This document shows, one piece after another, positions 4,919-5,657 of a stretch of DNA of 5,657 bases. The translations under genes and the position numbers were made by a program. This DNA is from DAOTZU01 sp034433995 (lineage in GTDB: Bacteria; Chloroflexota; Anaerolineae; UBA1429): positions 1 through 5,657 of the forward strand of contig DAOTZU010000134.1 in the NCBI GenBank assembly GCA_034433995.1, given 5' to 3'. Within the stretch, counting starts at the first letter, position 1; each line of letters begins with the position of its first letter. The notes beneath the pieces are model-generated. The model worked only from the letters and a program-made list of their open reading frames with translations. It did no database searches and was not told the origin of the DNA.

Positions 4919-5657
4919 CTAAACCCGATGGCAGGCCACCCAATGGTCGCCGCCCACATCGCGCCATTCGGGCTCCACTTCGGCGCAAAGGTCGATCCGC
5001 CGCCAACAGCGGGTGCGGAAATGGCAGCCGCTGGGCGGCTTGGCCGGGCTGGGCACATCGCCCTCCAGGATGATGCGCTGGCGCTTTTCCTCCACCTTCG
5101 GATCCGGGATGGGCACGGCCGAAAGCAGCGCCTGGGTGTAGGGATGCAGCGGGTTGTTGTACAGGCTATCGCGGTCGGTCAACTCCACGATCTTGCCCAG
5201 GTACATCACCGCCACCCGGTTGGAGATGTGCCGCACCACGGAAAGATCATGGGCGATAAAAAGATACGTCAAATGGAATTGGGCCTGCAGCTCTTCCAGG
5301 AGGTTGATGATCTGGGCCTGGATGGAAACATCCAGCGCCGAGATGGGCTCGTCGCTGACGATGAAATCCGGCTGCACCGCCAGCGCCCTGGCCACGCCGA
5401 TGCGCTGCCGCTGCCCGCCGGAGAATTCGTGGGGATAGCGGTTGATAAAGTACGGGTTCAGCCCCACGATGCGCAACAACTCTTGCACCCGCTCGCGGCG
5501 TTCCCGGGGCTGCATGATGTTGTGCACATCGAGCGGCTCGCCGATGATATTGCCCACCGTCATGCGCGGGTTGAGGGAGGCGTAAGGGTCCTGGAAGATC
5601 ATCTGCATCCGCCGGCGCATGCGCCGCAGTTTTTCGCCGCGCATCTCCACCAGGTTC
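4919..5657 (-). CDS. Peptide/nickel ABC transporter ATP-binding protein (OppF/DppF-type), C-terminal part
   Basis: Cytoplasmic ATPase subunit that powers import of di- or oligopeptides through a two-permease ABC transporter. The frame is open to the right edge, so the gene starts outside; the first 75 or so residues, including Walker A, are missing. GTG 5650 and ATG 5644 are internal codons, not starts. Numbering from the GTG at 5650, the visible parts are the Q-loop (MIFQDPYASLNPR, Q20), ABC signature FSGGQRQRIGVARAL (76-90), Walker B DFIVSDEP with catalytic E101, D-loop SALD and H-loop IAHDLS with H134. The C-terminal oligopeptide-transporter domain follows, with HPYTQALLSAVPIPDP (169-184) and EGDVPSPAKPPSGCHFRTRC. 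Four cysteines (209, 215, 222, 240) match the conserved cluster at the C-terminus of this subfamily, where a [4Fe-4S] site has been reported in some members. Substrate and D/F subtype cannot be decided. It is terminated by the hairpin at 4876-4905. Confidence 0.93.
   Translation of the reverse strand, partial: NLVEMRGEKLRRMRRRMQMIFQDPYASLNPRMTVGNIIGEPLDVHNIMQPRERRERVQELLRIVGLNPYFINRYPHEFSGGQRQRIGVARALAVQPDFIVSDEPISALDVSIQAQIINLLEELQAQFHLTYLFIAHDLSVVRHISNRVAVMYLGKIVELTDRDSLYNNPLHPYTQALLSAVPIPDPKVEEKRQRIILEGDVPSPAKPPSGCHFRTRCWRRIDLCAEVEPEWRDVGGDHWVACHRV

Noticed and set aside
5642..5650. GTG 5650 or ATG 5644 as the true start of the ABC ATPase
   Set aside because: The protein would lack Walker A, and the frame stays open to the edge (Asn-Leu precede the GTG). 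These are internal codons of a gene cut by the window.

Overview
The window is GC-rich, densely coded bacterial chromosome carrying mostly housekeeping-type genes. No mobile element, CRISPR array or RNA gene was seen. Several features suggest Chloroflexota (Anaerolineae-like): a ComEA with Pro/Ala/Thr-rich linkers, a FabH with a basic C-terminal tail, and an ECF sigma factor followed by a tiny one-helix membrane protein. This assignment rests on protein style alone and is tentative.

Layout. Positions 1-2510 hold a minus-strand series read right to left: pepA (M17 leucyl aminopeptidase), then comEA (DNA-uptake receptor), then the start of a GNAT-like acetyltransferase that runs off the left edge. 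Positions 2511-2781 are a divergent regulatory region. It contains a candidate promoter for each direction and, between them, a striking array of the palindrome AGACCTGWCAGGTCT repeated at a 19-nt period. Positions 2782-4859 are a plus-strand operon: an ECF sigma factor, a translationally coupled cysteine-free protein with one C-terminal transmembrane helix (candidate sigma regulator), and a FabH-type ketoacyl-ACP synthase III starting at TTG and carrying a highly basic tail. A strong hairpin at 4876-4905 sits between the convergent ends of fabH and the next gene and appears to terminate both. Positions 4919-5657 are the C-terminal part of a minus-strand Opp/Dpp-type peptide ABC transporter ATPase whose start lies beyond the right edge.

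How the genes work together. PepA and the peptide transporter ATPase would both serve peptide use, but they are in separate transcription units. The sigma factor, small membrane protein and FabH are tightly packed and probably co-transcribed. They may form an envelope or lipid-responsive unit, which is inference from gene order. The palindrome array is the least explained element. It could be an operator shared by both divergent units or a dispersed genomic repeat, and a genome-wide motif count would separate these.
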